Notes: generated from the sequence alone by a model not told the origin. 64,000 bases of DNA from Streptomyces ficellus (GCF_009739905.1 NZ_CP034279.1:3472001-3536000); one strand, 5' to 3'. Positions 29,815 to 39,768 are shown, counted from the first letter of the stretch. A program made the numbers and translations.

Positions 29815-31068
29815 TCAGCCTGCCTGGGGTTTCGTTACGGACCATTGCGTGACCGGCATGGCCTGGCGCCAGCCGGTGAAGCCGCCCACGGGGACGGCGT
29901 GCGCGACGGCGAGCCGGACCAGTTCGCCGCCGTGGCGCCGGTACCGGTCGGCGAGCAGCGCCTCCGATTCGAGGGTCACCGTGTTGGCGACCAGCCGCCC
30001 ACCCGGCCGCAGGGCCGCCCAGCAGGCGTCCAGCAGACCGGGCGCGGTCAGCCCGCCGCCGATGAACACCGCGTCGGGCGCGGCGAGTTTCGCCAGCCCG
30101 GCGGGGGCGGCGGCGGTGACCACCTCCAGGGCGGGTACGCCGAGGGCGGCGGCGTTGCGGGCGATGCGGGCCGCGCGCTCGGGCGACCGCTCCACCGTGA
30201 CGGCCCGGCAGGTGCGGTGCGTCCGCATCCACTCGATGCCGATCGAACCGGAGCCGCCGCCGATGTCCCACAGCAGTTCGCCGGGCGCGGGCGCCAGCGC
30301 GGCGAGCGTCGCGGCACGCACGTGCCGCTTGGTGAGCTGGCCGTCGTTCTCGTACGCCGCGTCGGGCAGCCCGGGCACGGCCCCGAGCCGCAGCGCGTCG
30401 CCCGAGCGGACGCAGTCGACGGCGATGACGTTCAGCGGGTCGCCCGGCGGGTGGGGCCAGTCGTCGGCGGTGCCGGTCAGCCGGCGTTCGCGGTCGGACC
30501 CCAGCTGTTCGAGGACGGTGAGGCGGCTGGGCCCGAAGCCCCGGTCGCGCAGCAGGCCGGCGACCTCGCCGGGGGTCGCCGCGCCGGCGCTCAGCACCAG
30601 CAGGTGCCGCCCGTCGTGCAGGGCCGCCGCCAGCGACGCCAGGGGGCGCCCGACGAGCGTGACGGTCTCGGTGTCCTCCAGCGGCCGGCCGAGGCGGGCG
30701 CACGCGTACGAGACGGACGACGGGTGCGGCAGGACGCGCAGCCGCTCGGGGCCCACCGTCTCGGCGAGGGCGCGGCCGATGCCGTAGAACATGGGGTCGC
30801 CACTGGCGAGGACGGCGACCCGGCGCCCGCCGCGAGTGTGCTCGGCCAGCAGGGCGGGCACGGCGGGCCGCAGCGGGGACGGCCAGGCGACGCGCTCGGC
30901 GCCGCACTCCGGCGGCACGAGGGCGAGTTGCCGTTCGCCGCCGATGACGGCGTCGGCGGTGCGCAGGGCGGCCCGGGAGGTCTCGGGGAGCCCGGGCCAG
31001 CCGTCCGCGCCGATGCCGACGACGGTCACGGGCGGCGGGGCGGCGAAGACGGGGGCGGGGCTGCTCAC
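29815..31068 (-). CDS. cobL: Bifunctional precorrin-6Y C5,15-methyltransferase (CbiE-CbiT)
   Basis: 417 aa from a GTG at 31068 with AGGG nine bases upstream. Residues 1 to about 200 are CbiE-like (TVVGIGADGWPGL, AVLASGDPMFYGIG). Residues about 220-417 are CbiT-like (RAATLAALAPAPGELLWDIGGGSGSIGIEW, a Rossmann methyltransferase motif split here by description). It methylates C5 and C15 and decarboxylates the C12 acetate side chain. It precedes cobM in the same transcript. Confidence 0.93.
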   Translation of the reverse strand: MSSPAPVFAAPPPVTVVGIGADGWPGLPETSRAALRTADAVIGGERQLALVPPECGAERVAWPSPLRPAVPALLAEHTRGGRRVAVLASGDPMFYGIGRALAETVGPERLRVLPHPSSVSYACARLGRPLEDTETVTLVGRPLASLAAALHDGRHLLVLSAGAATPGEVAGLLRDRGFGPSRLTVLEQLGSDRERRLTGTADDWPHPPGDPLNVIAVDCVRSGDALRLGAVPGLPDAAYENDGQLTKRHVRAATLAALAPAPGELLWDIGGGSGSIGIEWMRTHRTCRAVTVERSPERAARIARNAAALGVPALEVVTAAAPAGLAKLAAPDAVFIGGGLTAPGLLDACWAALRPGGRLVANTVTLESEALLADRYRRHGGELVRLAVAHAVPVGGFTGWRQAMPVTQWSVTKPQAG

Positions 31069-31130
31069 GGCCTGGACCCTACCGGCCGGTCGCGCCGCGC
31101 CCCGGCCCGCCCCCCGGCCCCGGACCGGCG

Positions 31131-31973
31131 CTACCTGCGGTTGTACAGCCGCATCGTCACCGCGCCGAAGACCACGACGAACAGCGCGGACCAGCCGAGC
31201 GACCAGGCGATGTCGGCGGCCGGCCAGTTGCCCGCCATCAGCTCGCGGACCGCGGTCGCCAGGTGGGTGACCGGGCTGTTGTTGACGAACGCCTGGAGCC
31301 AGCCCGGCATCGTGCGCGGGTCGACGAAGATGTTGCTCAGGAACGTCAGCGGAAAGATCACCATCATGCTGACGCCCATCACGGACTTCTCGCTGCGCAG
31401 CATCAGGCCGAACATCGTCCAGATCCACGAGAACGCGAACGAGAAGACGAGCAGCAGCAGCACACCGGCCAGCACGCCGACGACCCCGCCGTGCGGCCGG
31501 TAGCCGATGAGCAGGCCGACGGCGAGCATCACGGCCGACGCGATCAGGTACCGGACCACGTCGCCGAGGAGGTAGCCGACCATCGGCGCGGGCCGCCAGA
31601 TCGGCAGCGTGCGGAAGCGGTCGAAGACGCCCTTGGTGATGTCCGTGTTGACCGAGACGCCCGTGTACATCGTGATCATCACGACGCTCAGGGTCAGGAT
31701 GCCGGGCAGCAGGAACTGGATGTACTCCGACACCGACCCGGCCAGCGCGCCCCCGAAGAGGTACGCGTACATCAGCACCATCATGATCGGGAAGGCGGTG
31801 ACGTCGAAGAGCTGCTCCGGCACGTGCTTGATCTTCAGCATGGCGCGCCAGCCGAAGGTCAGGGACGCCGAGAGCGCGCTGGGGCGCGGTGGGCGTTCAC
31901 CGGCGACCAGCAGGGCCGCCAGGTCCTCGGTGCGGGGGCCGGTGAAGGTCGCGTCGTCGGTGACGGTGCTCAT
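31131..31973 (-). CDS. ABC-2 type transporter permease (DrrB-like)
   Basis: 280 aa with six hydrophobic segments. It contains the ABC-2 hallmarks: an [20 protein letters not shown] segment, then PG near [27 protein letters not shown], and [18 protein letters not shown] (LSN.FV motif). The N-terminus is cytoplasmic. It forms an exporter with the ATPase encoded just upstream, whose stop overlaps its start by four bases. DrrAB exporters pump hydrophobic compounds such as anthracyclines; the substrate here is unknown. Confidence 0.9.
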   Translation of the reverse strand: MSTVTDDATFTGPRTEDLAALLVAGERPPRPSALSASLTFGWRAMLKIKHVPEQLFDVTAFPIMMVLMYAYLFGGALAGSVSEYIQFLLPGILTLSVVMITMYTGVSVNTDITKGVFDRFRTLPIWRPAPMVGYLLGDVVRYLIASAVMLAVGLLIGYRPHGGVVGVLAGVLLLLVFSFAFSWIWTMFGLMLRSEKSVMGVSMMVIFPLTFLSNIFVDPRTMPGWLQAFVNNSPVTHLATAVRELMAGNWPAADIAWSLGWSALFVVVFGAVTMRLYNRR

Positions 31974-33016
31974 ACGGTGATCTCCTCGCCGTTTCCGCTG
32001 CCCTGCCCGTTCCCGCCGCCGGCCGTGCGGCCACCCTGACCGTTCTGGCCGCCGGCCGTGCGGTCGGTGAGCGCCAGGAACACCTCGTCCAGACTCGGCT
32101 GGCCCAGCGCGAAGTTGTCCACCGTGATGCCCGCCCGCGCGAGCTCCGCCAGCGCCCGGGCCGCCTGCTCCGCCGCGCCCAGCTCCGAACCGTGCCCGTC
32201 GACCGTCGCGGTCAGCGCCACCGGGTCGGGGTCGAGCTGCACGCTCGCCCGCAGCGCGGTCGTCAGCACCCGCTCCGCCTCCGCCCGCTGCCCCGGCTCA
32301 CGGAGCCGCACGTGCACCGAACCGGAGCCCACCGACGCCTTCAGCTCGCCCTTCGTGCCCTCGGCGATGACCCTGCCGTGGTCGATCACCGCGATCCGCG
32401 AGGCCAGTTGGTCGGCCTCGTCCAGGTACTGCGTCGTCAGCAGCACGGTCGTGCCCTGGGCGACGACCGCGCGGACGATGTCCCACACCTGGTTGCGGCT
32501 GCGCGGGTCCAGGCCGGTCGTCGGCTCGTCGAGGAAGAGGAGGTCCGGCGTGTTGAGGATGGACGCGGCGATGTCGATACGGCGCCGCATGCCGCCCGAG
32601 TAGTTCTTGACCTGCCGGTCGGCCGCGTCGGACAGCCCGAACGCCTCCAGCAACTGCGCGGACCGCTCCCGCGCGGCCCGCTTCCCGTGCCCGAGGAGCC
32701 GCCCCAGCAGCACCAGGTTCTCGGTGCCCGTCAGGTCCTCGTCGACCGACGCGTACTGTCCCGTCAGGCTGACCCGCCCGCGCACCGCGTCGGCGTCCCG
32801 CACCACGTCCAGGCCGAAGACGCGCGCCTCCCCGCCGTCCGGCCGCAGCAGCGTCGCCAGCATCTTCACGGCGGTCGTCTTCCCGGCGCCGTTGGGCCCC
32901 AGGACGCCGTACACGGTGCCCGCGGGCACCCGCAGGTCGATGCCGTCCACCGCCCGGTTGTCGCCGAAGACCTTCACGAGGGCGTTCGTCTCGATGGCCA
33001 GATCCGTGCTCGTCAT
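31970..33016 (-). CDS. ABC transporter ATP-binding protein (DrrA-like)
   Basis: 348 aa from the ATG at 33016. Walker A is GPNGAGKTT, the signature is NYSGGMRRR and Walker B is [13 protein letters not shown], followed by the H-loop-like TTQYLDEAD. The C-terminal 100 residues form the DrrA-type extension, ending in [14 protein letters not shown] and a Gly/Asn/Gln-rich tail. It energises the adjacent permease. An in-frame extension upstream lacks a ribosome binding site. No resistance or biosynthetic genes adjoin it, so a housekeeping or self-protection role cannot be decided. Confidence 0.93.
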   Translation of the reverse strand: MTSTDLAIETNALVKVFGDNRAVDGIDLRVPAGTVYGVLGPNGAGKTTAVKMLATLLRPDGGEARVFGLDVVRDADAVRGRVSLTGQYASVDEDLTGTENLVLLGRLLGHGKRAARERSAQLLEAFGLSDAADRQVKNYSGGMRRRIDIAASILNTPDLLFLDEPTTGLDPRSRNQVWDIVRAVVAQGTTVLLTTQYLDEADQLASRIAVIDHGRVIAEGTKGELKASVGSGSVHVRLREPGQRAEAERVLTTALRASVQLDPDPVALTATVDGHGSELGAAEQAARALAELARAGITVDNFALGQPSLDEVFLALTDRTAGGQNGQGGRTAGGGNGQGSGNGEEITV

Positions 33017-33151
33017 CGTCACTGTCCTTGCGGGACGGATCCAGCGGATCCACGGAAATGATCCCCCCAGTCTCCGGCCGCCGCCCGGGCCGCGCCACCG
33101 GTTTTCGCGCACCCGCACCCGCCCCCGCCCCGGCCCGTCGGGGCTCCCGGC

Positions 33152-33577
33152 CTACACGCGCGCCGGGGTCTCGTGCGTGTAGTACACGTAGAACGCCGCC
33201 AGCGCCGAGCCCGCCGCCACGACCAGCGAGACCACCGCCACGGTGAGGACGCTGTTCCCGGACAGGCTGTAGAGGAAGCCGACGCTGATGCCGACGAGCA
33301 GGCCGAAGGCCGCCGCCCGGAGTTCGCGCGGCAGGGCGCGGCGGAACAGGAGGAAGGCGAACCAGAGCAGGCCGAAGCCCACCATGCTCACCACGGCGAG
33401 CACCGCCTGCCCGCCGGTGAACGGGCCGTCACCGTGCCGGACGACGACCTCGGCGTACAGGCCGTAGAGGACGGCGCACACCGCGAGCACGGCGAGGCCG
33501 GACCGGTGTACGTGCGGGCGGGTCGCCCGTTCCCCGGTGCGGCGGTGCCGGCCGGGCAGCGTGACGTGTGCGGCCAT
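33152..33577 (-). CDS. Small integral membrane protein (141 aa)
   Basis: The ATG at 33577 follows GGAAGGAG. Four hydrophobic segments are seen (GLAVLAVCAVLYGLYAEVVV, AVLAVVSMVGFGLLWFAFLLF, AAAFGLLVGISVGFLYSL, VLTVAVVSLVVAAGSALAAFYVYY), with a basic N-terminus. No family was recognised. It is divergent from the phosphatase-like gene at 33684 and same-strand with the exporter genes, 135 bp upstream of them. Confidence 0.75.
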   Translation of the reverse strand: MAAHVTLPGRHRRTGERATRPHVHRSGLAVLAVCAVLYGLYAEVVVRHGDGPFTGGQAVLAVVSMVGFGLLWFAFLLFRRALPRELRAAAFGLLVGISVGFLYSLSGNSVLTVAVVSLVVAAGSALAAFYVYYTHETPARV

Positions 33578-33683
33578 GGCGCACTCCTTCCACTGGCTTA
33601 CTCCAGGGCACACCCGCCACCGGCGACCGGCAAGTGGATCAGCCGCGGCGCGGGGCGGCGCCCCGGCGTGAGAAGGTGACGGC

Positions 33684-34682
33684 TTGGCCGGTACGCACAC
33701 CTCGCAACCGCTCCACCGGGCCGCCGCGTGGGCCGCCCGGCTGCTCCTCGTCGCCCCCACCGCCGTCGCCGGATGCCGGCTGCTGGACACCGACGCCGTC
33801 ACGCCCGTCCCCCAGCTCCTCGCCCTGCTGCCGTGGCTCGCCGTCCCCGCCGGGCTCGCCCTGCTGGTGCTCCTGCCCGCCCGCAGGCCGCTGTCGGCCG
33901 CCTGGGCGGGCGCGGTGCTCGCGGTGACGCTGTGGTTCGTCCAGCCGTACGGGCCCGCCGCCACCCCCGCCCGGGGCCCCGTCACCGGCGAGCTGCGGGT
34001 CCTCGCCGCCAACGTCCGGTTCGGCGAGGCCACCGACGCGCTGGCGGCCCTCGTCCGGCGCGAGCGCCCCGACCTGCTCTTCGTCACCGAGTGCGACCCG
34101 GCCTGCGCCCGGCGGCTGTCCGCCCGCCACCCGTACGGCGCCCACGTCGCCGCCGCCGGGCCGGCCGGATCCGTCATCCTCGGCGCCCTCCCCCTGACCC
34201 CCGAACCCGCCCTGCCCGGCACGTCCATGGGCATGCCGGGCGCCACGGTCCGCGTCGGCGGCACGGACGTCACGCTGCGGCTCGCCCACCCGCAGCCACC
34301 CCTCCCCGGCCGGGTCGGCCCGTGGCAGCGTGAACTCGGCGTCCTGCGCGAGTTCGCCGCCCGGCACGCGGCCACCCGCGGGGCCGCCGGCGACCGGCGA
34401 CCGGGCCGCCCCCTCGTCCTCGCCGGCGACTTCAACGCCACCCAGGACCACGCCGCGTTCCGCTCCCTCCTCGACTCCGGCGACCTCCACGACGCGGCCC
34501 GCCTCGCCGGCGCCGCCCGGACCGGCTCCTGGCCGCGGGACGCGGCGGTACCGCCGTACGCGCAGATCGACCACGTGCTGGTCAGCGACGCCTTCACGGT
34601 GCGCGGCGCCCGCTTCCTCGACCTGCCCGGCAGCGACCACCGCGCGCTGCTCACCGACCTCGTCCTGCACGCCCGGCCCTGA
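33684..34682 (+). CDS. Endonuclease/exonuclease/phosphatase-family membrane protein
   Basis: 332 aa from a TTG start with AAGGTG seven bases upstream. Three N-terminal hydrophobic segments (about residues 15-95) precede an EEP domain: LRVLAANVRFG, PDLLFVTECD (catalytic Glu), PLVLAGDFNATQDH (Asp/Asn) and IDHVLVS...GSDHRALL (Asp/His pair). The family hydrolyses phosphodiesters in nucleic acids, sphingolipids or inositides. The membrane anchor suggests an extracellular or lipid substrate. No nearby gene tells which. Confidence 0.88.
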   Translation: MAGTHTSQPLHRAAAWAARLLLVAPTAVAGCRLLDTDAVTPVPQLLALLPWLAVPAGLALLVLLPARRPLSAAWAGAVLAVTLWFVQPYGPAATPARGPVTGELRVLAANVRFGEATDALAALVRRERPDLLFVTECDPACARRLSARHPYGAHVAAAGPAGSVILGALPLTPEPALPGTSMGMPGATVRVGGTDVTLRLAHPQPPLPGRVGPWQRELGVLREFAARHAATRGAAGDRRPGRPLVLAGDFNATQDHAAFRSLLDSGDLHDAARLAGAARTGSWPRDAAVPPYAQIDHVLVSDAFTVRGARFLDLPGSDHRALLTDLVLHARP

Positions 34683-34851
34683 ACGGGAGCCGGGCCCGTC
34701 ACATTCCGGACGTCATCCTTCCGGCTGCCGTGATCGCACCGCGTCCGCCCGACTACGATGCGCACGACCCGCGCGTGCCGCCCCATCCCGCGGCGAACGC
34801 GGTCCGCTCCTGCTCCACCGCCATATGCCGTGCCATACAAGGACATTCGCC

Positions 34852-36387
34852 ATGCGCAGCAGCTCAAGCAAGGCTTCCAGCGGGGCTTTCGGCAACGCCC
34901 CGCGGCGGCCGCCCGGGCGGGGGCTCCAGCCCAATGTCCTCGGCACGTTCGACACGGTCGTGATGGCCGTCGCGGGCAGCGCGCCGGCCTACTCGCTGGC
35001 CGCCACCAGCGCCGTACTCGTCGGAACCGTCGGCCTGGCCGCGCCCGCCGCGCTGCTGTACTGCGCCATCCCCATGCTGGGCATCGTGCTGGCGTTCAGC
35101 CGCCTCGGCCGCATCGACGTCAACGCGGGCGCCAGCTACTCCTGGGTCGGCCGGACCCTCCACCCCGCGCTGGGCTTCCTGTCCGGCTGGGCGCTGATCG
35201 TCGCGGCGACGCTCTTCATGGTGGCCGGTTCGCTGCCGGCCGGTCAGCTGACGCTCGCGCTCCTCGCGCCCGGCCACGCCGGGGACACGGGGCTGGCCAC
35301 CGCCGTCGGCGCCGGCTGGTTCCTGATGATGCTGCTGGTCGTCCTGGGCGGCGCCCGGCTCACCGTACGGGCCCAACTCCTCATGACGGGAGTGGAGTTG
35401 GTCATCCTGCTGCTGTTCATCGCGGGTGTGGTGCTGCACCGGGGCGCGGCGGCCGCCTTCGACTGGTCCTGGCTCGGGTTCGGGCACTTCGACGGGGTGT
35501 CGGGCTTCGCCTCCGGCGCGCTGATCGCCGCCTTCTACTACTGGGGCTGGGACGTCACCAGCAACCTGAGCGAGGAGACCCGCGACAGCCGGCGCACGGC
35601 CGGGTTCGCGGCGCTGGTCGGCATGCTGGTCGTCTTCCTCCTCTTCGAGGCCTTCACCATCGCCGTCAACGTCGTCCTGTCGGCCGGGGACGTCGGCGCG
35701 GGCGGCGCGAACGTCCTCGCGCTGCTCGGAGACGCCGTCTGGCCCGGCTTCGGTGGCAAGCTGCTGATCGTCGCGGTGCTGCTGTCCAGTGTCGCCACCC
35801 TGGAGACCACCCTGATCCAGGTCACCCGCTCGCTGTTCGCGATGGGCCGGGACCGGACGCTGCCGGCCGCGCTCGGCGCGGTGCACCGCCGCTGGAACAC
35901 CCCGTGGGTGGCGGTCGCCGGGGTGGGCGCGGTGGCGCTGCTGCTGTTCGCGGCGGCGACGGCACTCGGCCCGGTGGGCTCCATCCTGGGCAGCGCGGTC
36001 ACCGCGATGGGGCTCCAGATCACGTTCTACTACGGGCTGGCGGGCCTCGCCGCCGTGGTGGCCTACCGGGGCACGCTGCTGCGCTCCGTACGGGACTTCG
36101 TGCTGGGCGGCGCGTGGCCGCTGGCCGGTGCGGCCTTCATGTTCTGGATCTTCTTCGAGTCGCTGGGCGCGCTCACCGACGCGGCGGTCGTCATCGGACT
36201 GGGCGGACTGGCGGCCGGGATCGTGCCGATGGTCTGGTACTGGCGCAAGGGAAGCGCGTACTACCGCCCGGCGCGGCTGGACGCGGTCCGCGCGCTGGCG
36301 GCCGCGGACCCCTACGACGGATCCGCGCCGCCGCACGGGCGTCATCACCGCGCCGACGGGAACGAAACGCTGGCGACCGACTTCTAA
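34852..36387 (+). CDS. APC-superfamily amino acid permease
   Basis: 511 aa with about twelve hydrophobic segments. A cytoplasmic Ser-rich N-terminus is followed by NVLGTFDTVVMAVAGSAPAYSLA, the APC-family GS.P..S/A helix-1 break. Other family features are NAGASYSWVGRTLHPALGFLSGW, YYWGWDVTSNLSEET, and VTRSLFAMGRDRTLPAALG.VH. The cytoplasmic tail is His-rich (HGRHHRADG). I took the ATG at 34852 with AGGA eight bases upstream. The amino acid or polyamine carried is unknown. It precedes an unrecognised gene by 46 bp. Confidence 0.9.
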   Translation: MRSSSSKASSGAFGNAPRRPPGRGLQPNVLGTFDTVVMAVAGSAPAYSLAATSAVLVGTVGLAAPAALLYCAIPMLGIVLAFSRLGRIDVNAGASYSWVGRTLHPALGFLSGWALIVAATLFMVAGSLPAGQLTLALLAPGHAGDTGLATAVGAGWFLMMLLVVLGGARLTVRAQLLMTGVELVILLLFIAGVVLHRGAAAAFDWSWLGFGHFDGVSGFASGALIAAFYYWGWDVTSNLSEETRDSRRTAGFAALVGMLVVFLLFEAFTIAVNVVLSAGDVGAGGANVLALLGDAVWPGFGGKLLIVAVLLSSVATLETTLIQVTRSLFAMGRDRTLPAALGAVHRRWNTPWVAVAGVGAVALLLFAAATALGPVGSILGSAVTAMGLQITFYYGLAGLAAVVAYRGTLLRSVRDFVLGGAWPLAGAAFMFWIFFESLGALTDAAVVIGLGGLAAGIVPMVWYWRKGSAYYRPARLDAVRALAAADPYDGSAPPHGRHHRADGNETLATDF

Positions 36388-36433
36388 CCACGCGACGGGA
36401 TCCAGCACCGCGCTTTCGACGGGGGAACAGGGA

Positions 36434-37441
36434 ATGGCCGTACGCCGCAGCCGCCGCTCCACACGTTTCGCGCCGGACTTCGACCCGGACTTCGGGGACC
36501 GGGCGCTCAGCCGCGCCCGCCACGACATCGTTATCGGGCGCTGGCAGGGCGTACGCGACCTGCTGCGCGGCACCGGTGCCGACCGCACCGCCGGCGGCCC
36601 CGCCCGGGGCGACTGGGCCCTGCGCACGCACCGGCTCAGGCTGCTGGCGCACGCGGCGGCCGACAGCACCGCCGTCGAGGCGTGGCGGGCGGCCGAGCCC
36701 GACGACCCGGACGCGGCGGTGCTGCGCGCGGCCACCGAGGTCGTACGGGTCTTCAACCAGGCCATCGCGGCCGGGCGCGGTGCCACCGTGGACCGGGGGC
36801 GACTCGACGCCACCGTCATGGCCTGCCTGTGCGCCGCCGACGCCCGGCCGGCCGACCCCATGCCGTGGGTGTCGCTGCTGACGGTGGCCCGGCTGTACGA
36901 GGGCGGGGTGGGGCGGGCGGAGCTGCGGCGCTGGTGGGACGAGCTGCGGCGGCGCGACCCGTACAACCTGGAGGGCCATGTGCAGGTGATGCGGTACTGG
37001 TCGGCGCGGTGGCACGGCACGCACGGCTCGATGTACGACTTCGCGCGGGACGCGGCGGGGGCGGCGCCGCCCGGGTCGCCGCTGCCGGTGCTGGTGCAGA
37101 TCGCGCGGGTGGAGGAGTACCGGTACGTCGTGGACGCGGGCCGGGGCCGGGGGCCGGTGCGCGGCTTCGACCAGCACTGGAAGCACGAGCTGGCGGCCAC
37201 GGAGGTGCGGCGGACGCTGGAGCGGTGGCTCGGCGGGCGGCCACCGGGGCCGGTGCGCCCGGAGGAGGTCGAGCCGCTGAACTACCTGACGCACGCCGCC
37301 TGCTGGGCGGGGCTCCGCGATGTGTACGGGGAGCTGTTCGGGTTGCTGGAGGCGCGGGCGTCGTGGGTGCCGTGGGCGTACACGGGGGAGCCGGCGGAAC
37401 AGTTCACGAGGTGGCGCGGGGACGGCCGCGCCACCTCGTGA
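36434..37441 (+). CDS. Conserved-looking hypothetical protein, helical, 335 aa
   Basis: It starts at an ATG with GGGGGAACAGGGA upstream. The protein is Arg/Ala/Trp-rich and mostly helical. Segments such as DDPDAAVLRAATEVVRVFN, PMPWVSLLTVARLYEGG and NLEGHVQVMRYWSARWHGT look like degenerate TPR-type helix pairs. No catalytic motif is seen. The stop codon lies within a 15-bp hairpin arm (37405-37440). Function unknown; possibly a scaffold. Confidence 0.75.
   Translation: MAVRRSRRSTRFAPDFDPDFGDRALSRARHDIVIGRWQGVRDLLRGTGADRTAGGPARGDWALRTHRLRLLAHAAADSTAVEAWRAAEPDDPDAAVLRAATEVVRVFNQAIAAGRGATVDRGRLDATVMACLCAADARPADPMPWVSLLTVARLYEGGVGRAELRRWWDELRRRDPYNLEGHVQVMRYWSARWHGTHGSMYDFARDAAGAAPPGSPLPVLVQIARVEEYRYVVDAGRGRGPVRGFDQHWKHELAATEVRRTLERWLGGRPPGPVRPEEVEPLNYLTHAACWAGLRDVYGELFGLLEARASWVPWAYTGEPAEQFTRWRGDGRATS
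37405..37440. terminator. Hairpin terminator that includes the end of the coding region
   Basis: CACGAGGTGGCGCGG faces CCGCGCCACCTCGTG, 15 bp perfect with a 6-base loop. The right arm runs up to the stop codon of the preceding gene, and the phoX stop lies 12 bp further on. It probably terminates both convergent genes. Confidence 0.75.
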
Positions 37442-37451
37442 CCTCCCTGCG

Positions 37452-39509
37452 TCAGACCCCGATGTCGCGGCCGTCCTTGCGGTACACGGCGACGACCGAC
37501 GGGCGGACGATCCTGCCCGGACCGTCGGGCCAGTGCGACGCCGGCTTCTCCACCGACGCCCCGTCGACCTCGCCCGGGTGCTGTACGGCGACGAGGACGC
37601 GGCGCTCCTGGATGATCGGGCCGCACGTCTCGGCGCCGGTCGGCACGGTCAGGAACTGCTTCAGCTCACCGCGCCGTTCGCCGTGCGTCGCGACGCCGAA
37701 CAGGCCGTCGTGCGAGCCGAGCTGGTTGCCGTCCGTGGACAGCCACAGGTTGCCGTACGGGTCGAAGGCCACGTTGTCGGGGCAGGAGATGGGGCTGACC
37801 CTCTCCTTGGGGTAGCCCGCGAAGTAGGTCGCCGGGTCCTCCGGGTCACCCGCGACGAGGAACAGCCGCCAGGCGAAGCCGTCGGACGCCGGGTCGTCCC
37901 AGTGCTCGGCGAGCTCCAGGACCTGGCCGTGCTTGTTCAGGTTGCGCGGGTTGGCCTCGTCGGCGCCCGCCTTGCCCGGCTTGCCGCGGTCGGAGTTGTT
38001 CGTCAGCGCGACGTACACCCGGCCGGTGCGCGGGGAGGGCTCGACGTCCTCGGGGCGGTCCATCTTGGTGGCGCCGACCTTGTCACCGGCGAGGCGGGTG
38101 AAGACGTACACCTCGTCGGCGGTCATGCCGGGGACGTGGGACTCGTCGCCGGTGGCGAGCGGGATCCAGTGGCCGCTGCCGTCGAACTCGCCGTCGTTGG
38201 GCAGCTTGCCGGTGCCGTCGACGTCCTGCGGGCTGTCGCCGGTGAGCTTGGCGACGTACAGGGTGCCCTCGTCGAGGAGGGTGAGGTTGTGCTCGCGGGC
38301 CCGGCGCGAGTTCCCCTTCATCATGCGCCTGGACGACACGAACTTGTAGAAGTAGTCGAAGCGCTCGTCGTCGCCCATGTAGACGACCGGCCGGCCGTCG
38401 GCGGTCAGCCGCGGCTGGGCGGCCTCGTGCTTGAAGCGGCCGAGCGCGGTGCGCTTGCGGGGCGTGGAGTCCGGGTCGTACGGGTCGAGCTCGACGACCC
38501 AGCCGAAGCGGTGCGACTCGTTGGGCTCCTGCTTGGCGTCGAAGCGCTTGTCGAACCGCTCCCACTTGCGCTCGGTGGCGCCGCTGCCGAGGCCGTACCG
38601 CTTGTCGGTGACGGACGACCCGTTGGCGAAGTACTGGTTGAAGTTCTCCTCGCCGTGCAGCGTGGTGCCCCACGGGGTGGTGCCGCCGGCGCAGTTGTTG
38701 AGCGTGCCGAGGACCTTGCGGCCGGCCGGGTCGGCGGAGGTGCGCAGCAGCGGGCTGCCGGCCGCCGGGCCGGTCAGCTCGAAGACGCTGGTCGCGGTGA
38801 GGCGGCGGTTGAGCGGGTGGCGGGTGACCGGGGTGAGCTTCCCGGTGCGGTGCTCCTCCTGGACGACGACCACGGACAGGCCGTGCGCGGCCCAGGCGAT
38901 CTCGGCCTGCTCACGCGTCGGGTTCTCGGGGTCGTACCCCTTGAACATCAGCATCTCGTCCGTGTACTCGTGGTTCGCCACCAGCACCTGGCGCCCGCGC
39001 TCGCCCTTGAGCGGCAGCAGGGACAGGAAGTCGTTGTTGTACCCGAACTGCCCGGCCTGCGCCCTGGCGGTCTGCTTGTCCGGGTCGAAGGCGGGCGCGC
39101 CGCGCAGGATGGGTTCGCCCCAGCGGATGACGACGCTCTGCGCGTAGCCGTCGGGGACGGTGACCTTGTCGTCCTTGTTGGGCGCGACGGGCGCGAAGCG
39201 CAGGCCCCGGGCGCCGTCGCTCCTGCCGTGCTTCACGTGCCCGCCGGGCGTGGCGGCGACCGCCTCCGGCCCGCCCGCCGCCTGGGCGACGACGGCGCCG
39301 CCCGCGGCGGTGGCCACGGTGACGACCGCGGTGGCGCGCATCAGGGAACGGCGCGACAGGGCACCGGCTATGACGTCGCCGGCGTACTCGTTGTCGCTGG
39401 TGTTGGGCACCTCGTGGAAGCAGGCGTCACCACACCGGTAACGGCAGGTGAGGGCGGAACGGCCGCCTCCGTGCGGGTTGGTGCTCAGCAGCGGCAGCAG
39501 CTTGCGCAC
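37452..39509 (-). CDS. phoX: PhoX-type alkaline phosphatase
   Basis: 685 aa from a GTG with GGAGGAGG six bases upstream; an ATG 33 bases further up lacks a ribosome binding site. The twin-arginine motif LSRRSLMRATA (Arg53-Arg54) and a hydrophobic run mark a Tat signal, unusually 50 residues from the N-terminus as in this family. The catalytic part has NCAGGTTPWGT, VVELDPYDPDS-type segments, GDDERFDYFYKF, RPEDVE and SCPDNVAFDPYGNLW, typical of PhoX (DUF839), a calcium/iron phosphomonoesterase. A PHO box lies about 95 bp upstream, so PhoP control in phosphate limitation is likely. Confidence 0.92.
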   Translation of the reverse strand: MRKLLPLLSTNPHGGGRSALTCRYRCGDACFHEVPNTSDNEYAGDVIAGALSRRSLMRATAVVTVATAAGGAVVAQAAGGPEAVAATPGGHVKHGRSDGARGLRFAPVAPNKDDKVTVPDGYAQSVVIRWGEPILRGAPAFDPDKQTARAQAGQFGYNNDFLSLLPLKGERGRQVLVANHEYTDEMLMFKGYDPENPTREQAEIAWAAHGLSVVVVQEEHRTGKLTPVTRHPLNRRLTATSVFELTGPAAGSPLLRTSADPAGRKVLGTLNNCAGGTTPWGTTLHGEENFNQYFANGSSVTDKRYGLGSGATERKWERFDKRFDAKQEPNESHRFGWVVELDPYDPDSTPRKRTALGRFKHEAAQPRLTADGRPVVYMGDDERFDYFYKFVSSRRMMKGNSRRAREHNLTLLDEGTLYVAKLTGDSPQDVDGTGKLPNDGEFDGSGHWIPLATGDESHVPGMTADEVYVFTRLAGDKVGATKMDRPEDVEPSPRTGRVYVALTNNSDRGKPGKAGADEANPRNLNKHGQVLELAEHWDDPASDGFAWRLFLVAGDPEDPATYFAGYPKERVSPISCPDNVAFDPYGNLWLSTDGNQLGSHDGLFGVATHGERRGELKQFLTVPTGAETCGPIIQERRVLVAVQHPGEVDGASVEKPASHWPDGPGRIVRPSVVAVYRKDGRDIGV

Positions 39510-39600
39510 GTCGTCCTCCTCCGGCGCAGCCTGCGCCGACATGGTGTCGGGAATCGGTCCGGCGGTGACGTTAGGCGCGCGGATGTGCAGGTCGGCGGCG

Positions 39601-39622
39601 GTGGAGTGAACGGTGGATGAAT
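39601..39622 (-). promoter_or_regulatory. PHO box (PhoP operator) upstream of phoX
   Basis: Read on the minus strand, two 11-nt direct repeats, ATTCATCCACC and GTTCACTCCAC, match the Streptomyces PHO-box unit (GTTCACCCNNC-like) in nearly all conserved positions. It lies 92-113 bp before the phoX start and in the 259-bp divergent gap with the VWA gene. PhoP binding is inferred. Confidence 0.7.
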
Positions 39623-39768
39623 GCGGCACGTCCGGGGTGGGGTTGACGCGATTGCCCCTTGCCTTCTCCCGGCACACGGGGCGGCTAACCTTACGTGTCC
39701 GCCCTGGCCAGGGATGATTCCTAGCAGTACGGACATACACGGCACCCCACATGCGAAAGGCCTCGCCC

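Noticed and set aside
31131..33016. ABC exporter as a sign of an antibiotic gene cluster
   Set aside because: No biosynthetic genes lie nearby; DrrAB-type pairs are common as stand-alone genes.
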